A stretch of DNA of 64,000 bases, taken from the NCBI GenBank assembly GCA_016710385.1, contig JADJVX010000017.1:558001-622000 (forward strand), read 5' to 3'. The notes below the pieces were generated by a model, which saw only the letters and a program-made list of their open reading frames with translations, did not search any database and was not told the DNA's origin. Position 1 is the stretch's first letter. Each line of letters opens with the position of its first letter. This DNA comes from Actinomycetales bacterium (GTDB taxonomy: Bacteria > Actinomycetota > Actinomycetes > Actinomycetales > Dermatophilaceae). The translations under genes and the position numbers were made by a program. Positions 18,733 to 26,609 of the stretch are shown here, piece after piece.

Positions 18733-20736
18733 ATGACGACCACCAACCCCACTCCCACGGCCGACACCTTCGGCATGTACACCGTCGGTGCTCCGATCGC
18801 CGACACCAAGGCGCCCACGACGGTCCCGATCGACAAGATGTGGACCACTCGCAAGTTCGACGCCAAGCTGGTCAACCCGTCCAACCGGCGCAAGCTGACG
18901 GTCATCATCGTCGGCACCGGCCTGGCCGGGGCGGCAGCAGCGGCCTCGCTCGGCGAGGCGGGCTACAACGTCCAGGTGTTCTTCTACCAGGACAGCGCCC
19001 GGCGAGCTCACTCGATCGCCGCCCAGGGTGGCATCAACGCCGCGAAGAACTACAACGGCGACGGCGACTCGGTCTACCGGCTCTTCTACGACACAGTCAA
19101 GGGTGGCGACTACCGCGCCCGCGAGACCAACGTCTATCGCCTCGCCGAGGTCAGCGCCAACATCATCGACCAGTGCGTCGCCCAGGGCGTCCCGTTCGCC
19201 CGCGAGTACGCCGGCCTGCTGGACAACCGCTCCTTCGGTGGCACCCAGGTCGCCCGCACCTTCTACGCCGCGGGCCAGACCGGCCAGCAGTTGCTCATCG
19301 GTGCCTACCAGGCCCTGGAGCGGCAGGTCGCCAAGGGCACCGTCCAGGAGTTCAAGCGGCACGAGATGCTCGAGCTCATCGTCGTCGACGGTCGGGCCCG
19401 CGGCATCGTCGCGCGCAACATGGTCACTGGTGAGCTGGAGACCCACCTGGCCGACGCGGTCGTCCTCGCCTCCGGCGGCTACGGCAACGTCTTCTTCCTG
19501 TCGACCAACGCCATGGGCTGCAATGTCACCGCCACCTGGCGGGCGCACCGCAAGGGTGCCTACTTCGGCAACCCGTGCTACACGCAGATCCACCCGACCT
19601 GCATCCCGGTCGCCGGCGACTACCAGAGCAAGCTCACCCTCATGTCCGAGTCGCTGCGTAACGACGGCCGGATCTGGGTGCCCAAGCGCGCCGAGGACTG
19701 CGACAAGGACCCCCGCCAGATTCCCGAGGAGGACCGCGACTACTACCTGGAGCGGATCTACCCGGCGTTCGGCAACCTGGTCCCCCGCGACATCGCCTCG
19801 CGCCAGGCCAAGAACGTCTGCGACGAGGGTCGCGGCGTCGGCCCCAAGGTCGGCGATTTCCGGCGCGGCGTCTACCTCGACTTCGCCGAGTCGATCCAGC
19901 GCCTGGGCCGGGCGGCCATCGAGGAGAAGTACGGCAACCTCTTCGACATGTACGCCCAGATCACTGGCGAGAGCCCCTACGAAGTGCCGATGCGGATCTA
20001 CCCCGCGGTGCACTACACGATGGGCGGGCTGTGGGTCGACTACGACCTGCAGACCTCGATCACCGGCCTGTATGCCGCCGGCGAGGCCAACTTCTCCGAC
20101 CACGGTGCCAACCGGCTCGGGGCCTCCTCGCTCATGCAGTGTCTCGGTGACGGCTACTTCGTCCTGCCGAACACCATCCGCGACTACCTCGCCAATGGCC
20201 CGTTCCCCAAGGTGGCGGCCGACGCCCCCGAGGTGACCGGAGCCCTCGCTGCGGCCCAGTCCCGGATCGACCGGCTCATGGCGGTCAACGGCGAGCGGAC
20301 TGTCGACTCCTTCCACAAGGAACTCGGCCACATCATGTGGGAGTACTGCGGGATGGAGCGCACCGAGGAGGGCCTGCTCAAGGCGATCGGTCTCATCCGG
20401 TCGCTGCGCGAGGAGTTCTGGCGCAACGTGCGGGTCCTCGGGTCGGCCGACACGCTCAACCAGTCCCTCGAGCGCGCCGGCCGGGTGGCCGACTTCCTCG
20501 AGCTGGGCGAGCTCATGTGCATCGATGCCCTGCACCGGCGCGAGTCCTGTGGCGGGCACTTCCGCGCGGAGTCGCAGACCGATGACGGCGAGGCGCTGCG
20601 TCACGACGACCAGTTCCTCTACGTCGCTGCGTGGGAGTTCGCGGGTGGCGGCGACGGTGTCGTCGGCACTCCCGTCCTGCACAAGGAAGACCTGGTCTAC
20701 AAGTCGATCGAGCTGAAGCAGCGGAGCTACAAGTGA
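18733..20736 (+). CDS. sdhA: succinate dehydrogenase flavoprotein subunit
   Basis: Catalytic FAD subunit of complex II, 667 residues, long as in the B. subtilis/Wolinella-type enzymes. The dinucleotide fold VGTGLAGAAAAASLGEAGY is near residue 58. The His-linked FAD segment HSIAAQGGINAAKN is near 95. The active-site region HPTCIPVAGD and the later YPAVHYTMGGLWVDYD and GANRLGASSLMQCL complete the enzyme. The last four bases overlap sdhB. It oxidises succinate to fumarate in the TCA cycle; the same complex could run in reverse. Confidence 0.96.
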   Translation: MTTTNPTPTADTFGMYTVGAPIADTKAPTTVPIDKMWTTRKFDAKLVNPSNRRKLTVIIVGTGLAGAAAAASLGEAGYNVQVFFYQDSARRAHSIAAQGGINAAKNYNGDGDSVYRLFYDTVKGGDYRARETNVYRLAEVSANIIDQCVAQGVPFAREYAGLLDNRSFGGTQVARTFYAAGQTGQQLLIGAYQALERQVAKGTVQEFKRHEMLELIVVDGRARGIVARNMVTGELETHLADAVVLASGGYGNVFFLSTNAMGCNVTATWRAHRKGAYFGNPCYTQIHPTCIPVAGDYQSKLTLMSESLRNDGRIWVPKRAEDCDKDPRQIPEEDRDYYLERIYPAFGNLVPRDIASRQAKNVCDEGRGVGPKVGDFRRGVYLDFAESIQRLGRAAIEEKYGNLFDMYAQITGESPYEVPMRIYPAVHYTMGGLWVDYDLQTSITGLYAAGEANFSDHGANRLGASSLMQCLGDGYFVLPNTIRDYLANGPFPKVAADAPEVTGALAAAQSRIDRLMAVNGERTVDSFHKELGHIMWEYCGMERTEEGLLKAIGLIRSLREEFWRNVRVLGSADTLNQSLERAGRVADFLELGELMCIDALHRRESCGGHFRAESQTDDGEALRHDDQFLYVAAWEFAGGGDGVVGTPVLHKEDLVYKSIELKQRSYK

Positions 20737-21476
20737 ACCTCACACTCAACATCTGGCGTCAGGACGGACCCAACGCCCAGGGTCGGATGGTCACCTACCA
20801 GCTCGCCGACGTGTCCGAGCACATGTCCTTCCTGGAGATGCTCGACGTGCTCAACGAGCAGTTGGTGGAGAAGGGCGAGGAACCCATCGCCTTCGACAGC
20901 GACTGCCGCGAGGGCATCTGCGGCATGTGCGGCCTCATGATCAACGGCAAGGCCCACGGGCCGGAGGTCACGACGACCTGCCAGTTGCACATGCGGTCCT
21001 TCAACGACGGCGACACCATCACGGTCGAGCCGTGGCGGGCCACCGCGTTCCCGGTGCTGCGCGACCTCGTCGTCGACCGATCGGCCTTCGACCGGATCAT
21101 CCAGGCCGGCGGCTTCATCTCGGTCAACACCGGCGCGGCTCCCGAGGCTCACTCGGTGCCGGTGCCCAAGCCCAAGGCCGACCGGGCGTTCGAATCGGCC
21201 AAGTGCATCGGCTGTGGGGCCTGCGTCGCCGCCTGCCCCAACGCCGCGGGCATGCTCTTCATGGGCGCCAAGGTCACCCACCTCGGCGAACTCCCGCAGG
21301 GTCAGCCCGAGCGCTGGGCCCGCGTGGTCAAGATGGTCGCCCAGCACGACCACGAAGGCTTCGGCGGCTGCACCAACACCGGTGCCTGCGCCGACGTCTG
21401 CCCCAAGGAGATCCCGCTGGATGTCATCAACCAGCTCAACAAGGACCTGCGCGCGTCGATGAGCAAGCGCGCCTGA
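20733..21476 (+). CDS. sdhB: succinate dehydrogenase iron-sulfur subunit
   Basis: Electron-transfer subunit of 247 residues. The [2Fe-2S] ligands are in DSDCREGICGMCGLMING near residue 55, with the fourth Cys in TTCQLH. The ferredoxin-type cluster ligands are CIGCGACVAACPN near 155 and a later CTNTGACADVCPKEIP. The GTG start overlaps the sdhA stop by four bases. The gene is followed by a strong hairpin. Confidence 0.96.
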   Translation: MNLTLNIWRQDGPNAQGRMVTYQLADVSEHMSFLEMLDVLNEQLVEKGEEPIAFDSDCREGICGMCGLMINGKAHGPEVTTTCQLHMRSFNDGDTITVEPWRATAFPVLRDLVVDRSAFDRIIQAGGFISVNTGAAPEAHSVPVPKPKADRAFESAKCIGCGACVAACPNAAGMLFMGAKVTHLGELPQGQPERWARVVKMVAQHDHEGFGGCTNTGACADVCPKEIPLDVINQLNKDLRASMSKRA

Positions 21477-21493
21477 CCTCCCGCTCGGCCACC

Positions 21494-21529
21494 ACAGCGC
21501 CGGTATGCCGCACGGCATACCGGCGCTGT
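21494..21529 (+). terminator. sdhCAB terminator hairpin built from two octamers
   Basis: A perfect 17-bp stem (21494-21510 with 21513-21529) and a two-base loop, followed by only a short T-containing stretch. The upper stem consists of GTATGCCG (21503-21510) and its inverted copy CGGCATAC (21513-21520). Placement 18 bases after the sdhB stop fits a terminator. Confidence 0.75.
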
Positions 21530-21573
21530 TGCGTCGTCTGGAGCTCCGACCGGCGCGGCGCAGCAGCCGCGAG

Positions 21574-21579
21574 TAGGCT
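21574..21579 (+). promoter_or_regulatory. -10 box of the carboxypeptidase gene
   Basis: TAGGCT nine bases before the ATG at 21589; the transcript would have at most a few leader bases. Confidence 0.5.
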
Positions 21580-21588
21580 CGCTCCGTC

Positions 21589-23136
21589 ATGGGCATCTCG
21601 ACCAACCTCGGGTATGCCGTGGGGATCGCGGGCGTCGTGCTCGCCTGCGCGGTCGGTCCCGCCTTTGCCGCTGCCGACGCCCCCGCGGCCGTGTCGGCAT
21701 ACCCGGCCGCGACGACGCGACCAGTGACCAGCAGCGCGACCAAGGCCACCGGCAGCGCCACCCCTGCCTCTCGGGTCGCGGTGACCAGTCCGACGCCGAC
21801 TGGCCGCGATGGTTGCGGCCCGGGGATGACCGCGACGTATGTCACCTCACCGGCTCCGACCGTCGGCAAGCCAGCGACGACGAGCGGCAAACACGCGCCC
21901 GACCCCGGGGTAACCACCCTGCCCGACGGGCGTACCGTGCGACGCACCTGTGTTGTCGCGCCACCCAGTCCCATGGTCGGCCCGATCATCGCGCCGGAAC
22001 ACGTCGTCGGCGGTCCGGCGCTGGCCCGCACCGGCGTGGTGACCGATCTGCCGGCCGGCGTGCCGTCTCCCCCGGATCTGCCGCATGTGTCCTACGTATT
22101 GGCCGACATGCAGACCGGCCAGATCATCGCGGCCAAGAGCGCCCATGCCCTCCTCTATCCGGCCAGCACGCTCAAGACCCTCACGGCCCTGGTCGCGCTG
22201 CCCAAGCTCGATCCCAAGCGGGTCATCACCGCCGACCCGCAGGATGTCGCTGCCGATGGCACTCGGGTCGGGATGGTGGCGGGCAACAAGTACACGATCG
22301 ACGACCTGTTTAACGGGCTCATCATGGTGAGCGGCAATGACACGGCATACGCCATCGCGCGCGCTTACGGAGGCCGCGACCGGATCATCGCCGACATGAA
22401 CGCCGCCGCCGGCCGGCTGGGCGCCTGGGACACCAACGCGGTCGACCCATCCGGTCTCGACGCCGACGGCCAGCACACCAGTGCCTACGACCTGGCTCTC
22501 ATCGGGCGGGCGGTCATGCAGCTGTCGGAGTTCCGGCGGCATGCGGTGCTCCTGCAGGCGCAATTCCCGGGAGCGGTCGACGCGACCGGCAAGACCGTCC
22601 CGCCCTTCGCGATTGCCAACCACAACCCGATCATCGAGACCTACCCCGGCACCATCGGGATCAAGAGCGGCTATACGACGCTGGCCCGCAACACCTTCAT
22701 CGGAGCTGCCACCCGGGGGGACCGCACGCTGATCGTGGCCGCGATGGGCAGCGTGGAACGCCAGGCGCCCTCGGTCGAGGCGCTGCTCACCTGGGGGTTC
22801 TCGTATGCCGGGCAGGCCCGGCCGGTCGGTCAGCTCGTCGCGCCGGGCACTGCGACCGAGCCACCGGAATGGCGGGGTGCGAGCGTCACAGCTCCCCCGT
22901 CCAGCGCCGATCTGCTGCCCTCTTCAGACGTCGACGAACCCCCGGCGAGCTCGGCGGTGGCCGTCGCCGCTGAGAGCCCGCTCCGCTCCAACGATGGGGT
23001 CATGGCGTGGTGGGAGGCCGCCTCGGATCCGGCCCGCTGGACCGTGGCAGGTGGCGCCGGCGGCGTCGTGGCGGCGTTCGCCCTCCTCGGGGTCGCCCTC
23101 GGTCGCCGTCGCGCTCGCGGAGCCCACCAACGCTGA
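21589..23136 (+). CDS. D-alanyl-D-alanine carboxypeptidase (S11 family)
   Basis: Penicillin-binding serine peptidase that trims peptidoglycan stem peptides outside the cell, 515 residues. A signal peptide (to about residue 28) is followed by a Pro/Thr/Ser-rich linker of about 120 residues. The S11 domain has the catalytic STLK (Ser193, Lys196), SGN (248-250) and KSG (359-361, in place of KTG). A hydrophobic C-terminal segment near 485-505 and an RRRAR tail anchor it in the membrane. It is transcribed alone and convergently with the YihY gene. Confidence 0.93.
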   Translation: MGISTNLGYAVGIAGVVLACAVGPAFAAADAPAAVSAYPAATTRPVTSSATKATGSATPASRVAVTSPTPTGRDGCGPGMTATYVTSPAPTVGKPATTSGKHAPDPGVTTLPDGRTVRRTCVVAPPSPMVGPIIAPEHVVGGPALARTGVVTDLPAGVPSPPDLPHVSYVLADMQTGQIIAAKSAHALLYPASTLKTLTALVALPKLDPKRVITADPQDVAADGTRVGMVAGNKYTIDDLFNGLIMVSGNDTAYAIARAYGGRDRIIADMNAAAGRLGAWDTNAVDPSGLDADGQHTSAYDLALIGRAVMQLSEFRRHAVLLQAQFPGAVDATGKTVPPFAIANHNPIIETYPGTIGIKSGYTTLARNTFIGAATRGDRTLIVAAMGSVERQAPSVEALLTWGFSYAGQARPVGQLVAPGTATEPPEWRGASVTAPPSSADLLPSSDVDEPPASSAVAVAAESPLRSNDGVMAWWEAASDPARWTVAGGAGGVVAAFALLGVALGRRRARGAHQR

Positions 23137-23159
23137 CACTGCCGGTGGTGACCCCGGGG

Positions 23160-24362
23160 TTACCGTGCGCGGCGTCGTCCCGGAAGCAGTGCACCCACCG
23201 AGCGCAGCGTGCGCCCGACGGCCGCGAGACCGACCGCAGCCGTAGCCCCCACGACGGCCCCGGCTGCGAGATTGACCCGGTCTGCGTCACGGCGCCCGAG
23301 GTGCGGCAGTCCAGCCTTGGCCCGCTGCTGCGCCGAATTGGCCTCGGGGCCACGCGCGCCCCCGGCGGGATCGCCCTGAGTCAGCAGCGGAGCCAGACGT
23401 GCCCGCCGTTGCGGGTCGTCCGACCTGATCGGCGCAGGATCCGGCGTCGCCGCCGTGGATGGCTGGCCTGGATCGCCGGGCAGAGTGCCCTGCAGGTCGG
23501 CGAGGGCGGTGTCGATGTCGTTGGCCGCCCACGCCGCTGACAGCAGCACCAGCCGCGAGACCAGGTTGAGCCAGAAGAGCAGCCCGACCACGACGACGAA
23601 GGACCCGAAAAGCGGGTTGCGGGTGGCCTGCGCGATGAGGGTGGCCGCCAGCAGCTTGAGCACCGTCATGCCGAGCCCACCGATCAGCGCTCCGCTGCGA
23701 ATGTCCTTCCACGGCAACGGAACCCCAGACAGCAGCCGCAGCAGGACCACCATGACGCCGGTGTCAATGACGAACGACACGAGGACGCCGGTGACGGTCA
23801 CCAGGCCCGGTCCCAGCCCCACGTGCTTGCTCACCCAGCCGGTAGCGGCGCCCACCACCGATGACGAGGCCGCCGACACGAGCAAGGATGCCCCCAGCAA
23901 GCCCATCACGAGCAGATCGCGCAGCTTGGCCAGCACCGGGTTGCCTTCGTTGCCCTGCACGCCGAAGACGGTCCGGATGCCGTCCCGCAGCGACCCGATC
24001 CAGCCGAGGCCGCCGAGCACCAAGGACACGAAGGCCACCGCCCCGGCCCAGCTCAGCGTCGCCGTCTCGGGCGCCGCGAGCGGCATCAAGCCGTCGGGAT
24101 TCTCGGGCGTCTGGATCAGGCCTGGCAGGGCGTCATCAAGGGAGCGGCCCACAGCGGCCAGCAAGTCGGGGTTTCCCGCGAGCAGGAAGCCGAAGACAAC
24201 CGCAGCCAGGGCGACGGCCGGGAAGAGCGAGAAGAACCCGAAGTAGGCCACCCCGGCAGCCAGCAGGTTTCCCTTGGCATCCCCGAACCGTTTCCACGCC
24301 CGATAGGCCCGGGTGCGTTGCATGGCCGCCCAGAGTGCCTTTCCGCGAGCGACCAGCGTCAC
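23160..24362 (-). CDS. YihY/BrkB-family inner membrane protein
   Basis: Membrane protein of 400 residues with about six hydrophobic helices. Family features are the N-terminal GNLLAAGVAYFGFFSLFP and the central GLGWIGSLRDGIRTVFG. The last 100 residues are hydrophilic and disordered-looking, rich in Pro and Ala, and end in a hydrophobic/basic tail. The molecular function of the family is not established (transport has been suggested; the old RNase BN label was wrong). The GTG start overlaps the stop of the RNA ligase-like gene by four bases, forming a two-gene operon. Confidence 0.88.
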   Translation of the reverse strand: MTLVARGKALWAAMQRTRAYRAWKRFGDAKGNLLAAGVAYFGFFSLFPAVALAAVVFGFLLAGNPDLLAAVGRSLDDALPGLIQTPENPDGLMPLAAPETATLSWAGAVAFVSLVLGGLGWIGSLRDGIRTVFGVQGNEGNPVLAKLRDLLVMGLLGASLLVSAASSSVVGAATGWVSKHVGLGPGLVTVTGVLVSFVIDTGVMVVLLRLLSGVPLPWKDIRSGALIGGLGMTVLKLLAATLIAQATRNPLFGSFVVVVGLLFWLNLVSRLVLLSAAWAANDIDTALADLQGTLPGDPGQPSTAATPDPAPIRSDDPQRRARLAPLLTQGDPAGGARGPEANSAQQRAKAGLPHLGRRDADRVNLAAGAVVGATAAVGLAAVGRTLRSVGALLPGRRRAR

Positions 24363-24961
24363 GAGGGCGCCCCACGCCGGCGCAGCGGGAAGGACCGCAA
24401 CGGCGACCAGGCCCCGCTGGCCCCCTGGACGAACAACCAGATCTGAGCGACCGTGAACCGGGCATGAAAATCAGCCAGATCTTCGAAGGCCCGGTCGAGG
24501 TCACCCTCGTCGACGTCGTGGGCCACAGTCACGTGCGGGTGGTAGGGGAAGGTGAGGTCCTGGTGCCACTCCCCCGATCGGATCGAGCGCTCCAACGCCT
24601 CACAGGCCGAAATCCCCTGCGCGACCTGCACGAACACCACGTCGGAGACCGGCCGGAAGGTGCCGGTGCCCCGCAGCACCATCTCGAACTCATCGATGCC
24701 CGCGGCCACGGCGCTGAGGTGATCCCCCAGCCGGGCAAAGTCCGCCAGCGGAACTTCGGTGGGGCCAAGCAAGGTGACGTGTGCCGGGATGAACGGGGCC
24801 ATCGGGTCGTTGAAAGCGGCTCGTTTGCCCTGCAGGAATGCCCCGTGCGGCTCGGGAATGGGGATGGCGACACCGACGGTCTGCACGCCGTCCAACGGCA
24901 CCCGCAGCCCCGAGCCTGGGCCCAGGGTAAGGGCATCCCTGTCATGCACTGCGCCGGACAT
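24359..24961 (-). CDS. 2'-5' RNA ligase / 2H phosphodiesterase-like protein
   Basis: Cytosolic protein of 200 residues from the 2H phosphoesterase superfamily. It has both H-x-T motifs, AHVTLLG near residue 64 and PHVTVAH near 140, which form the active site. Relatives include LigT, CPDases and tRNA-splicing enzymes; the physiological substrate is unknown. The ATG at 24961 is favoured because TACGCT lies exactly six bases upstream. An open frame continues further upstream to 25030 but would run into the galK promoter. First gene of an operon with yihY. Confidence 0.85.
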   Translation of the reverse strand: MSGAVHDRDALTLGPGSGLRVPLDGVQTVGVAIPIPEPHGAFLQGKRAAFNDPMAPFIPAHVTLLGPTEVPLADFARLGDHLSAVAAGIDEFEMVLRGTGTFRPVSDVVFVQVAQGISACEALERSIRSGEWHQDLTFPYHPHVTVAHDVDEGDLDRAFEDLADFHARFTVAQIWLFVQGASGAWSPLRSFPLRRRGAPS

Positions 24962-24967
24962 GCGCCC

Positions 24968-24973
24968 AGCGTA
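24968..24973 (-). promoter_or_regulatory. leaderless promoter -10 box (RNA ligase-like gene)
   Basis: TACGCT on the minus strand six bases before the ATG at 24961. It faces the galK promoter 33 bases away. Confidence 0.6.
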
Positions 24974-25005
24974 GCGACCGCCGCAGAGACTCACGATTCG
25001 CTCAC

Positions 25006-25011
25006 TAAGCT
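25006..25011 (+). promoter_or_regulatory. leaderless promoter -10 box of galK
   Basis: TAAGCT six bases before the GTG at 25018. Confidence 0.6.
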
Positions 25012-25017
25012 GGGCAA

Positions 25018-26175
25018 GTGGCCCCGTCACTCACCCCCGCTAGCGCCCCGTCCCACCGCACGGCAGGAGTGTGGTCCGCGCCGGGCCGGGTCAACCTCAT
25101 CGGCGAACACACCGACTACAACGGCGGGCTGGCCCTGCCCATCGCCCTCCCGCAGCGCACCACCGCGACCGTCCGCCCGCGCACCGACGGCGTCCTGCAC
25201 GTCACCAGCACCGCGCGCCGCGACGAGACGGTCGTCGTCGCGCTTGATGAGATCTCCCCCACCGCGCCGGGAGGCTGGGCGGCATACGTCGCCGGAGTCT
25301 TCTGGGCCCTGCGAAAGGCGGGGTATGCCGTGCCGGCAGCCGATGTGCACATCGCCAGCGCCGTGCCGGTGGGCGCCGGGCTGTCGAGTTCGGCGGCCCT
25401 GGAGTGCGCGGTGGCGGCCGCCCTCTCGGATCTGGCCGGTCTGGATCTGCTGGCCGACGACACCGGCCGGGCGCGGCTGGCCGACCTGTGCCGCGTCGCC
25501 GAGAACGAGATCGCCGGGGCTCCGACCGGCGGGATGGACCAATCCGCGGCCATGCTCTGCCGCCCCGGCCACGCGCTGCGCCTGGACTGCCGCAGCGGCG
25601 AGACCACCCACATCCCCTTCGACCTCGCCGCGCACGGCCTCACCCTGCTGGTCATCGACACCAAAGCCCACCACGCGCTGGTGGACGGGCAGTATGCCGC
25701 GCGACGGCATACCTGTGAGGCGTCCGCCCGCACTCTTGGGGTCGACACCTTGCGCGAGGTCACTCCCGCTGACCTCCCGGCCGCCCTCGACCGACTCGGC
25801 GAGCCAGTCGCGCAGGCGCGGGTGCGCCATGTGGTCACCGAGATCGCGCGCGTTGACGCGTTCGTCGACGCGCTGCGGGGAGCGGACTTCACGACCGCGG
25901 GTTTGCTGATGAGCGCGTCGCACGCGTCACTTCGGGACGACTATGAGGTGAGTTGCGCGGAACTGGACCTCGCGGCGGCCACGGCTCTGCGCGAGGGTGC
26001 CCTCGGGGCTCGAATGACCGGCGGGGGGTTCGGGGGGTGCTGCATCGCCCTCGTCGAGCGGGATCGCGCAGACGCGGTGGGTGCCGCGGTCGTCTCCGCT
26101 TTCCGGGAACGCGGGTGGCGTGACCCGACGCCGTTCACGGTCACCGCGGCTCGGGGAGCGGGACGCGAGCGCTGA
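25018..26175 (+). CDS. galK: galactokinase
   Basis: GHMP-family kinase that phosphorylates D-galactose to galactose-1-phosphate, 385 residues. The galactokinase signature GRVNLIGEHTDYNGG is near residue 23, the ATP-binding PVGAGLSSSAALE near 117, and the C-terminal GARMTGGGFGG near 323. No galT or galE is adjacent, so it stands apart from a Leloir operon. The GTG is supported by the leaderless box. The gene contains an unusually dense set of octamers (25280, 25323, 25692, 25705), two of them a close inverted pair. Confidence 0.95.
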   Translation: MAPSLTPASAPSHRTAGVWSAPGRVNLIGEHTDYNGGLALPIALPQRTTATVRPRTDGVLHVTSTARRDETVVVALDEISPTAPGGWAAYVAGVFWALRKAGYAVPAADVHIASAVPVGAGLSSSAALECAVAAALSDLAGLDLLADDTGRARLADLCRVAENEIAGAPTGGMDQSAAMLCRPGHALRLDCRSGETTHIPFDLAAHGLTLLVIDTKAHHALVDGQYAARRHTCEASARTLGVDTLREVTPADLPAALDRLGEPVAQARVRHVVTEIARVDAFVDALRGADFTTAGLLMSASHASLRDDYEVSCAELDLAAATALREGALGARMTGGGFGGCCIALVERDRADAVGAAVVSAFRERGWRDPTPFTVTAARGAGRER

Positions 26176-26181
26176 GGCCGA

Positions 26182-26532
26182 TTGACCGACGTCAAGCCAC
26201 GCTTGGCTGCTGAGCGGGTTAGGGCTCTACAGTGTCCGAGCCGAGCGGCACTCGCCGAGCGGCGCTTCGCGAGCTGGACACCTCTCAGGGGTCCGACCGT
26301 TTCGGGGATGGGAACGGTCGGGGTCGGCTCGTCTTCGTCGAGGGGTGCGCGGCTGGGAACCGGAGCAGTTGCGCGGATCGCTATGGCGCTCGTCGAGACC
26401 CAGCCGCCAGGATCCTCCCCCCGGTTGCGGGTCGGTATAGACCGGGTCAGCATCGACACCGCCGCGCTGGCCGTCGAGTCGGGCCCTGACGAGGTGCTCG
26501 TCGCGGCGTCATGGCCGGTCGACCTGGGCTGA
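26182..26532 (+). CDS. small hypothetical ORF (doubtful)
   Basis: The 434 bases between galK and the convergent isocitrate dehydrogenase gene hold one open frame of 116 codons starting TTG. No family is recognised. Only its last 49 codons (from ATG 26383) show the strong third-position G+C seen in real genes here. No ribosome site or clear promoter was found. It could be a short gene, a decayed one, or noncoding spacer. Confidence 0.25.
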   Translation: MTDVKPRLAAERVRALQCPSRAALAERRFASWTPLRGPTVSGMGTVGVGSSSSRGARLGTGAVARIAMALVETQPPGSSPRLRVGIDRVSIDTAALAVESGPDEVLVAASWPVDLG

Positions 26533-26558
26533 CCTACCTGGGCACACGCCGCGGGCGC

Positions 26559-26583
26559 CGATCGACTGATTGGTCCGTCGGCG
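26559..26583. terminator. possible bidirectional hairpin between galK side and isocitrate dehydrogenase
   Basis: An imperfect dyad (GCCGATCGAC with GTCCGTCGGC, six-base loop) lies between convergent genes, with no T-run. Weak; placed here because both flanking genes need a terminator. Confidence 0.3.
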
Positions 26584-26609
26584 GCCGCGGCGCGTGGTCA
26601 CACGTGAGG

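Noticed and set aside
17872..20682. A 936-codon minus-strand open frame opposite sdhC and sdhA
   Set aside because: It is the mirror of highly conserved sdh genes, with Val/Asp/Gly/Leu-rich non-protein-like composition and no recognisable domain.
26232..26489. Alternative 85-codon frame between galK and isocitrate dehydrogenase
   Set aside because: Arg/Gly-rich, no third-position G+C preference, and the possible -10 box is not spaced for its GTG.
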